Assembly (NCBI GenBank): GCA_965656935.1
Contig: CBFHMG010000001.1
Coordinates: 415,514 to 479,513 of the forward strand
From: M30B80 sp965656935
GTDB lineage: Bacteria > Pseudomonadota > Alphaproteobacteria > Rhodobacterales > Rhodobacteraceae
Length of the DNA stretch: 64,000 nucleotides
Reading direction: 5' to 3'
The position numbers and the translations under genes are program-made. This document shows, piece after piece, positions 1 through 8,183 of this stretch. The number at the start of each line of letters is the position of its first letter. The stretch's first letter is position 1. The notes under the pieces are model-generated. The model searched no databases, had not been told where the DNA came from, and saw nothing but the letters and a program-made list of their open reading frames with translations.

Positions 1-137
1 GGCCCCTTTTTTATGGGCTAGGGTGGGATTTACCTGCCTTTTGGCTTGCGTCTTGGCCCTTGAGGTTGGAATAAGCAGCCAAGGCGCCTAGGTCTTAACA
101 AAGACCACGCCTTGACCGGACCAGAGGCACTCGCGCG
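1..137 (+). other. Intergenic leader before the first nuo accessory gene
   Basis: No complete gene is visible. The first bases (GGCCCC followed by six T) look like the right arm and T-tract of a terminator whose left arm lies outside the window, perhaps ending nuoE. A small hairpin follows (GGTCTT at 91-96, AAGACC at 101-106, loop AACA), flanked by GGCG at 83-86 and CGCC at 108-111. It could be a processing structure ahead of the downstream gene. The terminator reading is inference, because only half of it is present. Confidence 0.3.
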
Positions 138-371
138 ATGCGCAACGACAATGATCAGGACAGACGCTTTGTAGGGCAAATTAGGGTTGCCGCCATCGTG
201 ATGGCGGGGGCGATGTTGCTCTGGATGGGCGGGCAATATCTGGGCGGCCAATTGGGGTGGCCCGTAAGATTTGTGTTCTTGTTTGATCTTGCGGCAATGG
301 CAGCACTGGTCTGGGCGCTTTTTGTGACGTATCAGGTGTGGAAAGCCCGCCGCCAGAACGACAAGGACTGA
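138..371 (+). CDS. Small membrane protein, DUF5337 type, nuo cluster
   Basis: A 77-residue protein with a charged, Asp/Arg-rich N-terminus, two hydrophobic stretches (about residues 16-35 and 44-66) and a basic tail, so probably a two-helix inner-membrane protein. It matches my memory of the DUF5337 family that Rhodobacterales carry between nuoE and nuoF. Its stop lies 3 bases before the nuoF start, so it is surely co-transcribed and probably translationally coupled. No catalytic motif is visible. A role in complex I assembly or stability is inferred from position only. Confidence 0.75.
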   Translation: MRNDNDQDRRFVGQIRVAAIVMAGAMLLWMGGQYLGGQLGWPVRFVFLFDLAAMAALVWALFVTYQVWKARRQNDKD

Positions 372-374
372 GAC

Positions 375-1664
375 ATGCTTCAGGATCAAGACCGCATCTT
401 TACCAATCTCTACGGCATGCATGACCGCAGCTTGGCTGGTGCCAAAGCGCGCGGGCATTGGGACGGCACCAAAGATATCATTGCTTTGGGCCGCGATAAG
501 ATCGTCGATATCATGAAGGCCTCGGGCCTGCGTGGGCGCGGTGGTGCGGGTTTCCCGACAGGGCTGAAATGGTCCTTCATGCCCAAGGAAAGCGATGGCC
601 GCCCTGCCTATCTGGTGGTCAATGCCGACGAATCCGAGCCCGGCACCTGTAAAGACCGCGAGATCATGCGCAATGATCCCCATACGCTGATCGAAGGCTG
701 CTTGATCGCCTCTTTCGCGATGCAGGCCCATGCTTGCTATATCTATATCCGCGGCGAATATATCCGCGAGCGTGAAGCCCTTCAGGCCGCGATTGATGAA
801 GCCTATGAGGCAGGCCTTCTGGGTAAGAATGCCGCGAAATCGGGTTGGGATTTCGATCTGTATCTGCATCACGGTGCAGGCGCTTACATCTGCGGTGAGG
901 AAACCGCGCTTCTGGAATCGCTGGAAGGCCGCAAGGGCATGCCACGTATGAAGCCGCCATTCCCCGCAGGGGCTGGCCTTTATGGCTGCCCGACCACTGT
1001 GAACAATGTGGAATCAATTGCTGTCGTGCCAACGATCCTGCGTCGCGGCGGGGAATGGTTTGCCTCGTTTGGGCGTCCCAATAACACGGGCACCAAGCTT
1101 TTTGCGATCTCGGGCCATGTGAATAACCCTTGTGTGGTCGAAGAAGAGATGTCGATCAGCTTCGAGGAACTGATCGAGAAGCATTGCGGTGGCATTCGTG
1201 GCGGTTGGGATAACCTCAAGGCTGTGATCCCGGGCGGCTCCTCCGTGCCATGTGTGCGCGGTGAGAAGATGCGCGATGCGGTGATGGATTTCGACTATCT
1301 GCGCAATGACCTGCAATCGGGCCTCGGCACGGCTGCGGTGATCGTGATGGATCAATCCACCGATATCATCAAGGCGATCTGGCGTCTGTCGAAATTCTAC
1401 AAGCATGAAAGCTGCGGCCAGTGTACGCCATGCCGCGAAGGCACAGGCTGGATGATGCGCGTGATGGATCGTCTGGTCAAAGGCGAGGCCGAGGTTGAAG
1501 AGATCGACATGCTGTTTGATGTCACCAAGCAGGTGGAAGGCCATACGATTTGCGCCTTGGGCGATGCAGCGGCTTGGCCAATTCAGGGCTTGATCCGCAA
1601 CTTCCGCGACGAGATCGAAGATCGCATCAAGCATAAGCGCGGCGCGCCCATGGCGGCTGAATAA
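375..1664 (+). CDS. nuoF: NADH-quinone oxidoreductase subunit F
   Basis: The 51-kDa-type subunit of complex I, which binds NADH, FMN and the N3 iron-sulfur cluster in the peripheral arm. It has 429 residues, normal for the family. A glycine-rich nucleotide-binding segment (GLRGRGGAGFPTGLKW) begins near residue 52 and ADESEPGTCKDRE follows near 93. Cluster ligands are the three cysteines of ESCGQCTPCREG near 343-354 and the cysteine of HTICALGD near 394. The ATG is 3 bases after the preceding stop. A likely terminator follows at 1699-1730. Confidence 0.98.
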   Translation: MLQDQDRIFTNLYGMHDRSLAGAKARGHWDGTKDIIALGRDKIVDIMKASGLRGRGGAGFPTGLKWSFMPKESDGRPAYLVVNADESEPGTCKDREIMRNDPHTLIEGCLIASFAMQAHACYIYIRGEYIREREALQAAIDEAYEAGLLGKNAAKSGWDFDLYLHHGAGAYICGEETALLESLEGRKGMPRMKPPFPAGAGLYGCPTTVNNVESIAVVPTILRRGGEWFASFGRPNNTGTKLFAISGHVNNPCVVEEEMSISFEELIEKHCGGIRGGWDNLKAVIPGGSSVPCVRGEKMRDAVMDFDYLRNDLQSGLGTAAVIVMDQSTDIIKAIWRLSKFYKHESCGQCTPCREGTGWMMRVMDRLVKGEAEVEEIDMLFDVTKQVEGHTICALGDAAAWPIQGLIRNFRDEIEDRIKHKRGAPMAAE

Positions 1665-1698
1665 GCCCCGAGCACTCAACCGCGAAGCAAAATGAAAC

Positions 1699-1730
1699 AC
1701 GGCGTCCCGAGACAGGGCGCCGTTTTCTTT
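1699..1730 (+). terminator. Rho-independent terminator after nuoF
   Basis: ACGGCGTCCC (1699-1708), loop GAGACA, then GGGCGCCGT (1715-1723), giving nine base pairs with one bulged T, followed directly by TTTTCTTTT. This is a canonical terminator in the middle of a gene cluster usually treated as one operon. It may be partial (attenuating) rather than absolute. Confidence 0.7.
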
Positions 1731-1797
1731 TGGACGGCTCTGTGTCCGAAAGGACTCAACTGTGACTGCATCTTTTGAACACGAAGGTTAACTTTAG

Positions 1798-1826
1798 TTG
1801 ATGGATCGCGTGTTTTCCCTTAAGCT
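1798..1826 (+). promoter_or_regulatory. Candidate promoter downstream of the nuoF terminator
   Basis: TTGATG at 1798-1803 and TAAGCT at 1821-1826 are separated by exactly 17 bases. The -35 agrees well with the housekeeping consensus and the -10 only partly. The position just after a terminator and before three small genes and nuoG makes a secondary promoter plausible. Unproven. Confidence 0.35.
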
Positions 1827-1841
1827 ATCTGCAAAGAAAAA

Positions 1842-1877
1842 GCCGTTTCACAGCCCCAATGGGCCGAAGAAAACGGC
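1842..1877. repeat. Two-part inverted repeat in the nuoF-downstream leader
   Basis: GCCGTTT (1842-1848) pairs with AAACGGC (1871-1877), enclosing a second stem GCCC/GGGC (1853-1856 and 1861-1864) with loop CAAT. It is preceded by a run of A, so on the minus strand it resembles a terminator, but no minus-strand gene reads into it. It lies in the 5' leader of the 84-residue gene and may be a leader structure. Confidence 0.45.
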
Positions 1878-1902
1878 ATAGAGGTTTAAAGAGGGCAGGA
1901 CG

Positions 1903-2157
1903 ATGATGAACATCTATCGTTTCGGGCTGACATTTATCTATGTTGCCTTTTGTGGAACGGGTCTGATTTTCGGCTATTCATGGGGCGTCGGCGGATCGAT
2001 CCTTGGCTTTGCGCTTGGGGCGATGATCGCATCGATGGTCTCGGTTCTGGTGAATACGCCCGAGCGAATGGAGGCCGCATTCTATTCGATCCTTGCAATC
2101 CTCTTTGTCAGCTTCCTGATCTATCTTATCGTCAGCTTCTGGGGTGTCCGCCTTTAG
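1903..2157 (+). CDS. Small hydrophobic membrane protein of unknown function
   Basis: An 84-residue, strongly hydrophobic protein with about three predicted membrane segments (roughly residues 6-25, 28-50 and 60-80) and the short charged turn NTPERMEA between the second and third. GAGGGCAGGACG upstream supplies a ribosome-binding site; two ATG codons occur in tandem. I do not recognise a family. It lies between nuoF and nuoG after a terminator and candidate promoter, so it may start a second transcript. A link to complex I is suggested only by position. Confidence 0.65.
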   Translation: MMNIYRFGLTFIYVAFCGTGLIFGYSWGVGGSILGFALGAMIASMVSVLVNTPERMEAAFYSILAILFVSFLIYLIVSFWGVRL

Positions 2158-2259
2158 GGGCAGGGCTCAATTCTTGGTGAAACAGCGCTATGATATTGGA
2201 TATCATCGCCCTTTGCCCCCAGATCATCATCAACGAATACAGTTTTCGTGAGGATGGTT

Positions 2260-2703
2260 ATGACCCGATACACTCAAATACTTCTGATCTGCGCCATGGT
2301 GGCGGGCTTTGGCTTGGCGACTGCGGCAGCCACAACAGCGGCGCATGCGCAAAGCGATGATTTTGATCCTTTGCGGGAGGACGAGACGATCCATCAAGGA
2401 TTGACCGTCATTTCCATCGGCCGCTTGATCCGAAATCATTGCCCCACACTTGATGCCAAACGCATCCAGTCTTTCGCCTTTGCGCAGCGCTTGGTGAATC
2501 GCGGGCATGCACTGGGGTTTTCCCGCGCCCAGATGGAGGCCTATGTTGATAGTGATACTGATCGTGATCGGTATCGCGCCATAGCAAATACCTATCTTTC
2601 GCAGCGCGGAGCCAGTGTAAATGAGCCCGAATCCGTCTGTCAGTTGGGGCGAGATGAAATTTCTTCGGGATCAGCGATTGGCAGATTGCTCAGAGAGGTT
2701 TAG
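2260..2703 (+). CDS. Secreted small protein, DUF5333 type, nuo cluster
   Basis: About 147 residues from the ATG at 2260, chosen because GTGAGG lies 7 bases upstream. A GTG at 2248 and an ATG at 2254 in the same frame overlap that site and are less likely. A signal peptide is clear: basic start, hydrophobic core and an AHA cleavage site near residue 31. Two cysteines in the mature part (NHCPTL and ESVCQL) could form a disulfide. It resembles the DUF5333 family that Rhodobacterales carry beside nuoG. A periplasmic location is inferred; function unknown. Confidence 0.7.
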   Translation: MTRYTQILLICAMVAGFGLATAAATTAAHAQSDDFDPLREDETIHQGLTVISIGRLIRNHCPTLDAKRIQSFAFAQRLVNRGHALGFSRAQMEAYVDSDTDRDRYRAIANTYLSQRGASVNEPESVCQLGRDEISSGSAIGRLLREV

Positions 2704-2776
2704 AAGGCCCTCGAAACGATCCGCGTCCCATGCGTGAATACCAGACCTGCTGGGGCGAAACCGAAGGACCGCACGC

Positions 2777-4798
2777 ATGAGCAATCTGCGCAAACTTGTT
2801 ATTGATGGCAATGAAATCGAGGTTGATGGGGCGATGACCCTCATTCAGGCCTGTGAAGTGGCGGGAATCGAAGTTCCGCGCTTCTGCTACCACGAAAGGC
2901 TCACCATTGCCGGCAATTGCCGCATGTGCCTTGTCGAGGTGGTTGGCGGTCCTCCCAAACCTGCGGCCTCCTGTGCGATGCAGGTGCGGGATCTGCGCCC
3001 GGGTCCTGAAGGCCAGCCGCCTGTCGTCAAAACGAATTCGCCTATGGTCAAAAAGGCCCGCGAAGGTGTGATGGAGTTCCTACTCATCAACCACCCGCTG
3101 GATTGCCCGATTTGCGATCAGGGCGGCGAGTGTGATTTGCAAGATCAGGCCATGGCTTATGGCGTGGATTTCAGCCGCTACCGCGAACCCAAACGCGCCA
3201 CCGAAGATCTCGATCTCGGGCCGCTGGTCGAAACCCATATGACACGCTGCATTTCCTGCACGCGCTGTGTGCGTTTCACCACCGAGGTCGCGGGCATCAC
3301 CCAGATGGGCCAGACAGGGCGCGGCGAAGATGCCGAGATTACCTCCTATCTGAACCAGACCCTCGATTCGAACCTTCAGGGCAATATCATTGATCTGTGC
3401 CCCGTGGGTGCGCTGACCTCCAAGCCTTATGCTTTCACCGCCCGTCCTTGGGAATTGAGCAAGACCGAAACCATTGATGTGATGGACGCGCTCGGCTCCA
3501 ATATCCGTGTAGACACCAAAGGGCGCGAAGTGATGCGTATCCTGCCGCGCAACCATGATGGTGTGAACGAGGAATGGATTTCCGACAAAACCCGTTTTGT
3601 TTGGGATGGCCTGCGCCGCCAGCGTCTGGACCAGCCTTACTTGCGTGAGAATGGCAAGCTGCGCCCCGCCACTTGGCCCGAGGCGCTTGGCAAAGCCGCC
3701 GCCGCGATCAAGGGCGCGAAGAAAGTTGCAGGCCTGATCGGTGATCTGGCCCCTGTTGAAGCGGCCTTCGCCCTCAAAGCCCTTGTCGAAGGGCAGGGTG
3801 GCAATGTCGAGGCCCGCACCGATGGCGCGAAATTGCCTGAGGGCAACCGCTCGGCCTATGTCGGCACCGCTTCGATCGAAGATATCGATAATGCGAAATT
3901 CATCCAGTTGATCGGCACCAACCCACGCAATGAGGCACCCGTTTTGAACGCGCGTATCCGCAAAGCTTGGAGCAATGGTGCCGAAGTGGGCTTGGTCGGT
4001 GAAGCGGCTGACCTGACCTATGATTACGCCCATATCGGCACGGATCGCGCGGCGCTACAGGGCCTTTTGGGGCAAAAGCACAAGGACGTGCTAGACGCGT
4101 CCTCCGTTGTGATCATTGGCCAAGGTGCCTTGCGTGAGGCCGATGGTGAGGCTGTTCTTGCTGCCGCAATGCAACTGGCCGAAGAAACCAAATCAAAGCT
4201 TCTGGTGCTCCATACTGCGGCCAGCCGCGTTGGTGCGATGGATATCGATGCTGTGACTAAGGGCGGTTTGACCGCCGCCATCGATGGCGCGGATGTGATT
4301 TATAATCTGGGTGCCGATGAGGTCGAGATCGAGGCAGGTGCCACGGTGATCTATCAGGGCAGCCATGGGGATCGCGGGGCGCATCGCGCCGATATCATCC
4401 TGCCTGCCGCTGCCTATACAGAAGAGCAGGGCTTGTTTGTGAACACCGAAGGCCGCCCGCAATTGGCGCTTCGTGCAAGCTTCCCTCCGGGGCAGGCCAA
4501 GGAAAACTGGGCGATCCTGCGCGCGCTTTCGGCTGAATTGGGCGCGGTCTTGCCTTATGACACGCTTGCGGCCCTGCGCGCGGCGCTTGTGGCACAGGTT
4601 CCGCATCTGGAACTGATCGATGAGGTTATGGAAAACGAGTGGCAGCCGCTAAAGGCGGGCAAGCTTGGCAAGGCGGATTTCGTATCGGCTGTGAAAGACC
4701 ATTTCCTGACCAACCCGATTGCACGTGCAAGCAGCCTGATGGCCGAGCTGTCGGCAGGGGTGAAAGCCCGCGCCGATACCGCGATTGCAGCGGAATAG
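2777..4798 (+). CDS. nuoG: NADH-quinone oxidoreductase subunit G
   Basis: The largest peripheral-arm subunit of complex I, carrying several Fe-S clusters. At 673 residues it fits the alphaproteobacterial and mitochondrial 75-kDa type. An N-terminal 2Fe-2S domain has cysteines in RFCYHER, NCRMCLVE and ASCAM. The His/Cys 4Fe-4S motif is DCPICDQGGECDLQDQ, and a 4Fe-4S domain has RCISCTRCVRF with IDLCPVGAL. A degenerate molybdopterin-oxidoreductase-like domain fills the rest. The Ala-rich C-terminus is typical. A lipoprotein gene starts 6 bases after the stop. Confidence 0.97.
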   Translation: MSNLRKLVIDGNEIEVDGAMTLIQACEVAGIEVPRFCYHERLTIAGNCRMCLVEVVGGPPKPAASCAMQVRDLRPGPEGQPPVVKTNSPMVKKAREGVMEFLLINHPLDCPICDQGGECDLQDQAMAYGVDFSRYREPKRATEDLDLGPLVETHMTRCISCTRCVRFTTEVAGITQMGQTGRGEDAEITSYLNQTLDSNLQGNIIDLCPVGALTSKPYAFTARPWELSKTETIDVMDALGSNIRVDTKGREVMRILPRNHDGVNEEWISDKTRFVWDGLRRQRLDQPYLRENGKLRPATWPEALGKAAAAIKGAKKVAGLIGDLAPVEAAFALKALVEGQGGNVEARTDGAKLPEGNRSAYVGTASIEDIDNAKFIQLIGTNPRNEAPVLNARIRKAWSNGAEVGLVGEAADLTYDYAHIGTDRAALQGLLGQKHKDVLDASSVVIIGQGALREADGEAVLAAAMQLAEETKSKLLVLHTAASRVGAMDIDAVTKGGLTAAIDGADVIYNLGADEVEIEAGATVIYQGSHGDRGAHRADIILPAAAYTEEQGLFVNTEGRPQLALRASFPPGQAKENWAILRALSAELGAVLPYDTLAALRAALVAQVPHLELIDEVMENEWQPLKAGKLGKADFVSAVKDHFLTNPIARASSLMAELSAGVKARADTAIAAE

Positions 4799-4803
4799 GG
4801 GCG

Positions 4804-5205
4804 ATGACGATGCGGCGCCCCTTCGTGACCCTTTGGGGAGCGATTGCTGGCGTCATTCTGGCGGGTTGCAATATGCCTCACCATCAAGAGGGGCCGCCCG
4901 CATTTTATGACGGTGTCGAGACAAGATTGCTCGACGATGATTTGGTGAATTTTGTGGTGAATATGAGCGGCGCAGCAACACCATCCAATGTCGAAGATTA
5001 CGCAAAATGCGCCGCGGCGCAGTATGCGTTGATCCGCGGCTTCGGATTTGCGCGTCATGTAAGAACAAATGTGCTCGAAGAGGGTGGCGTTTGGCGCGGG
5101 GATGCTGTTTACACCATCTCGTCGGCGCTCCCCCGCGGGTTGCAGACGATCGACGCTGAAGTGATCGTTGCCGCGTGCGCAGAGCAAGGCATACCTACGG
5201 TTTGA
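4804..5205 (+). CDS. Putative lipoprotein between nuoG and nuoH
   Basis: A 133-residue protein whose N-terminus has a short basic region, a hydrophobic core and the lipobox LAGC (Cys near residue 22), the signature of a lipoprotein. The mature part has two more cysteines (EDYAKCAAA and VAACAEQG) and no motif I recognise. The ATG at 4804 was chosen because the signal sequence starts there; upstream in-frame codons lie inside nuoG. It ends 7 bases before nuoH. A periplasmic or outer-membrane role near complex I is possible but unproven. Confidence 0.7.
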   Translation: MTMRRPFVTLWGAIAGVILAGCNMPHHQEGPPAFYDGVETRLLDDDLVNFVVNMSGAATPSNVEDYAKCAAAQYALIRGFGFARHVRTNVLEEGGVWRGDAVYTISSALPRGLQTIDAEVIVAACAEQGIPTV

Positions 5206-5212
5206 GGACGAC

Positions 5213-6250
5213 ATGGACGGTTTCTTTTCCACCACACCCGGGCTGATGCTGATCATCGTGGCGCAATGCCTTTTGGTCATTGGCTTCGTAATGGTTTCGC
5301 TGCTTTTCCTCGTCTATGGCGACCGGAAAATCTGGGCGGCTGTACAGATGCGCCGTGGCCCGAATGTTGTGGGTATCTTTGGCCTGCTGCAAACGGTGGC
5401 CGATGCGCTGAAATATGTCGTCAAAGAAGTCGTGATCCCCGCAGGGGCTGACAGGCCCGTCTTCCTGCTGGCCCCTCTGACCAGCTTTGTGCTGGCGATG
5501 GTGGCTTGGGCGGTCATTCCCTTCAATGATACTTGGGTTCTGTCTGATCTGAACGTGGCAATCCTGTTTGTCTTCGCGGTCTCCTCGCTTGAGGTATATG
5601 GCGTGATCATGGGCGGTTGGGCGTCGAACTCGAAATACCCGTTCTTGGGCTCGCTGCGCTCGGCCGCGCAGATGATCTCTTATGAAGTTTCGATCGGTCT
5701 GATTATCATCGGTGTGATCATCTCCACGGGCTCGCTGAATTTCGGTGATATCGTGCGGGCGCAGGACGGCTCCTATGGGTTGTTCTCATGGTATTGGGTC
5801 GCCCATTTCCCGATGGTCTTTTTGTTCTTCATCTCGGCTTTGGCGGAAACCAATCGCCCGCCCTTCGATCTTCCCGAAGCGGAATCGGAATTGGTTGCGG
5901 GCTATCAGGTTGAATATTCCTCCACGCCCTTCCTGTTGTTCATGGCTGGTGAATATATCGCCATCTTCCTGATGTGCGCGCTGATCACCTTGCTGTTCTT
6001 CGGCGGCTGGCTGTCCCCGATCCCGGGTGTGGCGGATGGTGCGCTGTGGATGGTTGGCAAAATGGCCGTGTTCTTCTTCCTCTTCGCGATGGTGAAGGCG
6101 GTAGTGCCGCGCTACCGCTATGACCAGTTGATGCGCCTTGGGTGGAAGGTGTTCCTTCCGATGTCGCTGGCTTGGGTTGTTCTGGTGGCATTTGCCGCGA
6201 AATTCGAAATCCTCGGCGGTGCCTATGCCCGCTGGGCGGTTGGAGGCTGA
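5213..6250 (+). CDS. nuoH: NADH-quinone oxidoreductase subunit H
   Basis: The ND1-type membrane subunit that joins the peripheral and membrane arms and helps form the quinone chamber. About 345 residues with eight or nine hydrophobic segments. Family signatures are GDRKIWAAVQMRRGPN near residue 36 and ALAETNRPPFDLPEAESEL near 205, whose acidic residues belong to the quinone-proximal proton path. The start at 5213 is preceded by TGAGGAC, formed at the upstream stop codon. nuoI follows after 3 bases. Confidence 0.97.
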   Translation: MDGFFSTTPGLMLIIVAQCLLVIGFVMVSLLFLVYGDRKIWAAVQMRRGPNVVGIFGLLQTVADALKYVVKEVVIPAGADRPVFLLAPLTSFVLAMVAWAVIPFNDTWVLSDLNVAILFVFAVSSLEVYGVIMGGWASNSKYPFLGSLRSAAQMISYEVSIGLIIIGVIISTGSLNFGDIVRAQDGSYGLFSWYWVAHFPMVFLFFISALAETNRPPFDLPEAESELVAGYQVEYSSTPFLLFMAGEYIAIFLMCALITLLFFGGWLSPIPGVADGALWMVGKMAVFFFLFAMVKAVVPRYRYDQLMRLGWKVFLPMSLAWVVLVAFAAKFEILGGAYARWAVGG

Positions 6251-6253
6251 TCC

Positions 6254-6748
6254 ATGACGCAGATCGATTATACACGCGCGGCAAAATACTTCCTGCTGCT
6301 GGACTTCTTCAAAGGCTTCAAGCTGGGGTTCAAATATTTCTTCGCGCCCAAAGCGACCTTGAACTACCCGCATGAAAAAGGCCCGCTAAGCCCGCGCTTC
6401 CGTGGCGAGCATGCGCTGCGCCGCTACCCCAATGGTGAAGAGCGTTGCATCGCCTGTAAGCTGTGCGAAGCCGTCTGCCCTGCACAAGCAATCACAATTG
6501 ATGCCGAGCCGCGCGAGGATGGCAGCCGCCGCACCACGCGCTATGACATCGATATGACAAAATGCATCTATTGCGGCTTCTGTCAGGAAGCCTGCCCTGT
6601 GGATGCGATTGTCGAAGGCCCCAATTTCGAGTTTGCCACCGAAACCCGCGAAGAACTGTTCTATGACAAGAACAAGCTTCTGGCCAATGGCGAGCGTTGG
6701 GAAGCCGAGATTGCGCGCAATCTGGAACTGGATGCGCCCTACAGATGA
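6254..6748 (+). CDS. nuoI: NADH-quinone oxidoreductase subunit I
   Basis: A 164-residue ferredoxin-type subunit that carries clusters N6a and N6b toward the quinone site. Two 4Fe-4S motifs are present: CIACKLCEAVCP near residue 59 and CIYCGFCQEACP near 98, each followed by the coordinating cysteine and proline. Length is normal for alphaproteobacteria. Its TGA stop overlaps the ATG of the next gene (ATGA), indicating translational coupling to a gene that is not a complex I subunit. Confidence 0.97.
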   Translation: MTQIDYTRAAKYFLLLDFFKGFKLGFKYFFAPKATLNYPHEKGPLSPRFRGEHALRRYPNGEERCIACKLCEAVCPAQAITIDAEPREDGSRRTTRYDIDMTKCIYCGFCQEACPVDAIVEGPNFEFATETREELFYDKNKLLANGERWEAEIARNLELDAPYR

Positions 6749-7149
6749 CCGATACCCCCGCAAACCCTTTTGAGGCGCTGTTTAAACAGACGCAGGATAT
6801 GGCTCAGGAATGGGCCAAGGCGGTTAATCCCGCTTTGGGTGGGGCTGTGTTCGAGCAGAACTGGCCAACTGTGCCTGCCGAGATGCTCGAGGCGATGTGG
6901 GGCAAACAGTTCAATCCAGAAGGGTTGGATGCAAAGACACGTCTTTTGCTGACGCTACAGGGCCTGACCGTTCAGGGTGCGAATGCCGAGACACAAATCC
7001 GTTTGACGGTGCGCCACGCCATTGAGGCAGGGGCCACCGAACAGGAAATCGCCGAGACGATCGGCATGGCCGCCTTGTTTGGCGGTGTGCCTGCAATGAC
7101 CAAAGCGATGGAGCTTGCCAAACAGGCCATCGACGGGACCGAGGAGTAA
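6745..7149 (+). CDS. Carboxymuconolactone decarboxylase-like protein
   Basis: A 134-residue, mostly helical protein of the carboxymuconolactone decarboxylase/AhpD fold. The recognisable part is the segment with RLLLTLQGL, the helix VRHAIEAGATEQEIAETI and the following AALFGGVPA, which match that fold's core. The CxxC pair of true AhpD peroxidase-type members is absent, because there is no cysteine at all. It overlaps nuoI by 4 bases and ends 3 bases before nuoJ, so it is embedded in the complex I operon. Substrate and role are unknown. Confidence 0.8.
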   Translation: MTDTPANPFEALFKQTQDMAQEWAKAVNPALGGAVFEQNWPTVPAEMLEAMWGKQFNPEGLDAKTRLLLTLQGLTVQGANAETQIRLTVRHAIEAGATEQEIAETIGMAALFGGVPAMTKAMELAKQAIDGTEE

Positions 7150-7152
7150 GAC

Positions 7153-7767
7153 ATGGGTGTAGCCGATCTCACCTTTTACGCATTCGCGGTGACGCTTGTA
7201 ACAGCGGCGCTGCTGGTTGTGGTGGCCAAGAACCCCGTTCATTCGGTGCTCTGGCTAATCCTCAGCTTCCTGTCTGCGGCGGGGCTGTTTGTTCTGCTCG
7301 GGGCTGAATTTGTCGCGATGCTGTTGATCATTGTTTATGTCGGCGCGGTCGCGGTGTTGTTCCTATTCGTGGTGATGATGCTTGATGTCGATTTCGCCGA
7401 ATTAAAGGCCGAGATGGCGCGCTATGTGCCCTTGGCCCTGCTGATCGGGATCGTCTTGCTGATGCAATTGGGGCTAGCCTATGGAACATGGGTCTATTCA
7501 GACGGCATCGATGCCCGCCTTGGCAATCCGATCCCGCCGATTGATCAGGTTCATAACACCCAAGCGCTTGGCCTCATTGTCTATGACCGCTTCTTCCTTG
7601 CCTTCCAGCTTGCAGGTTTGATCCTGCTGGTGGCGATGATTGGTGCAATCGTTCTGACGCTGCGCCATCGCAAGGATGTCAAACGCCAGAATGTCTTGAC
7701 GCAGATGTATCGTGATCCTGCCAAGGCGATGGAATTGAAAGACGTAAAACCGGGGCAGGGGCTGTAA
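7153..7767 (+). CDS. nuoJ: NADH-quinone oxidoreductase subunit J
   Basis: The ND6-type membrane subunit, 204 residues, with five hydrophobic helices. The family motif LGAEFVAMLLIIVYVGAVAV near residues 49-68 contains the helix with a conserved Glu and a pi-bulge involved in coupling. The C-terminal tail is charged and cytoplasmic, as in other alphaproteobacteria. The start is 3 bases after the preceding stop. A 103-base spacer separates it from nuoK, longer than other gaps in this part. Confidence 0.96.
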   Translation: MGVADLTFYAFAVTLVTAALLVVVAKNPVHSVLWLILSFLSAAGLFVLLGAEFVAMLLIIVYVGAVAVLFLFVVMMLDVDFAELKAEMARYVPLALLIGIVLLMQLGLAYGTWVYSDGIDARLGNPIPPIDQVHNTQALGLIVYDRFFLAFQLAGLILLVAMIGAIVLTLRHRKDVKRQNVLTQMYRDPAKAMELKDVKPGQGL

Positions 7768-7870
7768 CAGGTCACTTGCTCAAGCCTTCGGGCACCATAT
7801 CAAAGCGCAGCATTGCGCCAACAGACCAAACGACCATGGGGCGGTGCCAGCCCCGGAGGGACGAGACGAG

Positions 7871-8179
7871 ATGAGTATCGGATTGGAACATTACCTGACG
7901 GTAGCGGCAGCGCTTTTCGTCATAGGGATTTTCGGCATCTTCCTGAACAGGAAGAATGTCATCGTGATCCTGATGTCGGTGGAATTGATGCTGCTGGCGG
8001 TCAATATCAACCTTGTCGCCTTCTCGGCCTATCTGGGCGATCTCACGGGGCAGGTCTTCACGCTTTTCGTGCTGACCGTCGCCGCCGCCGAGGCCGCGAT
8101 CGGCCTTGCGATCCTTGTCTGCTTCTTCCGCAACCGTGGCACCATCGCGGTTGAAGATGTCTCGAATATGAAGGGCTGA
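7871..8179 (+). CDS. nuoK: NADH-quinone oxidoreductase subunit K
   Basis: The ND4L-type subunit, 102 residues, three membrane helices. Conserved glutamates for proton transfer occur in MSVELMLLAVN (helix 2) and TVAAAEAAIGLAI (helix 3). The ATG at 7871 follows GGAGGGACGAG and gives the usual N-terminus MSIGLEHYL; an upstream in-frame codon at 7844 would add an unlikely hydrophilic extension. nuoL starts 4 bases after the stop. Confidence 0.97.
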   Translation: MSIGLEHYLTVAAALFVIGIFGIFLNRKNVIVILMSVELMLLAVNINLVAFSAYLGDLTGQVFTLFVLTVAAAEAAIGLAILVCFFRNRGTIAVEDVSNMKG

Positions 8180-8183
8180 TCAG

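Noticed and set aside
30..872. 280-codon minus-strand frame at the left end
   Set aside because: Overlaps the DUF5337 gene and nuoF in antisense and lacks any recognised feature.
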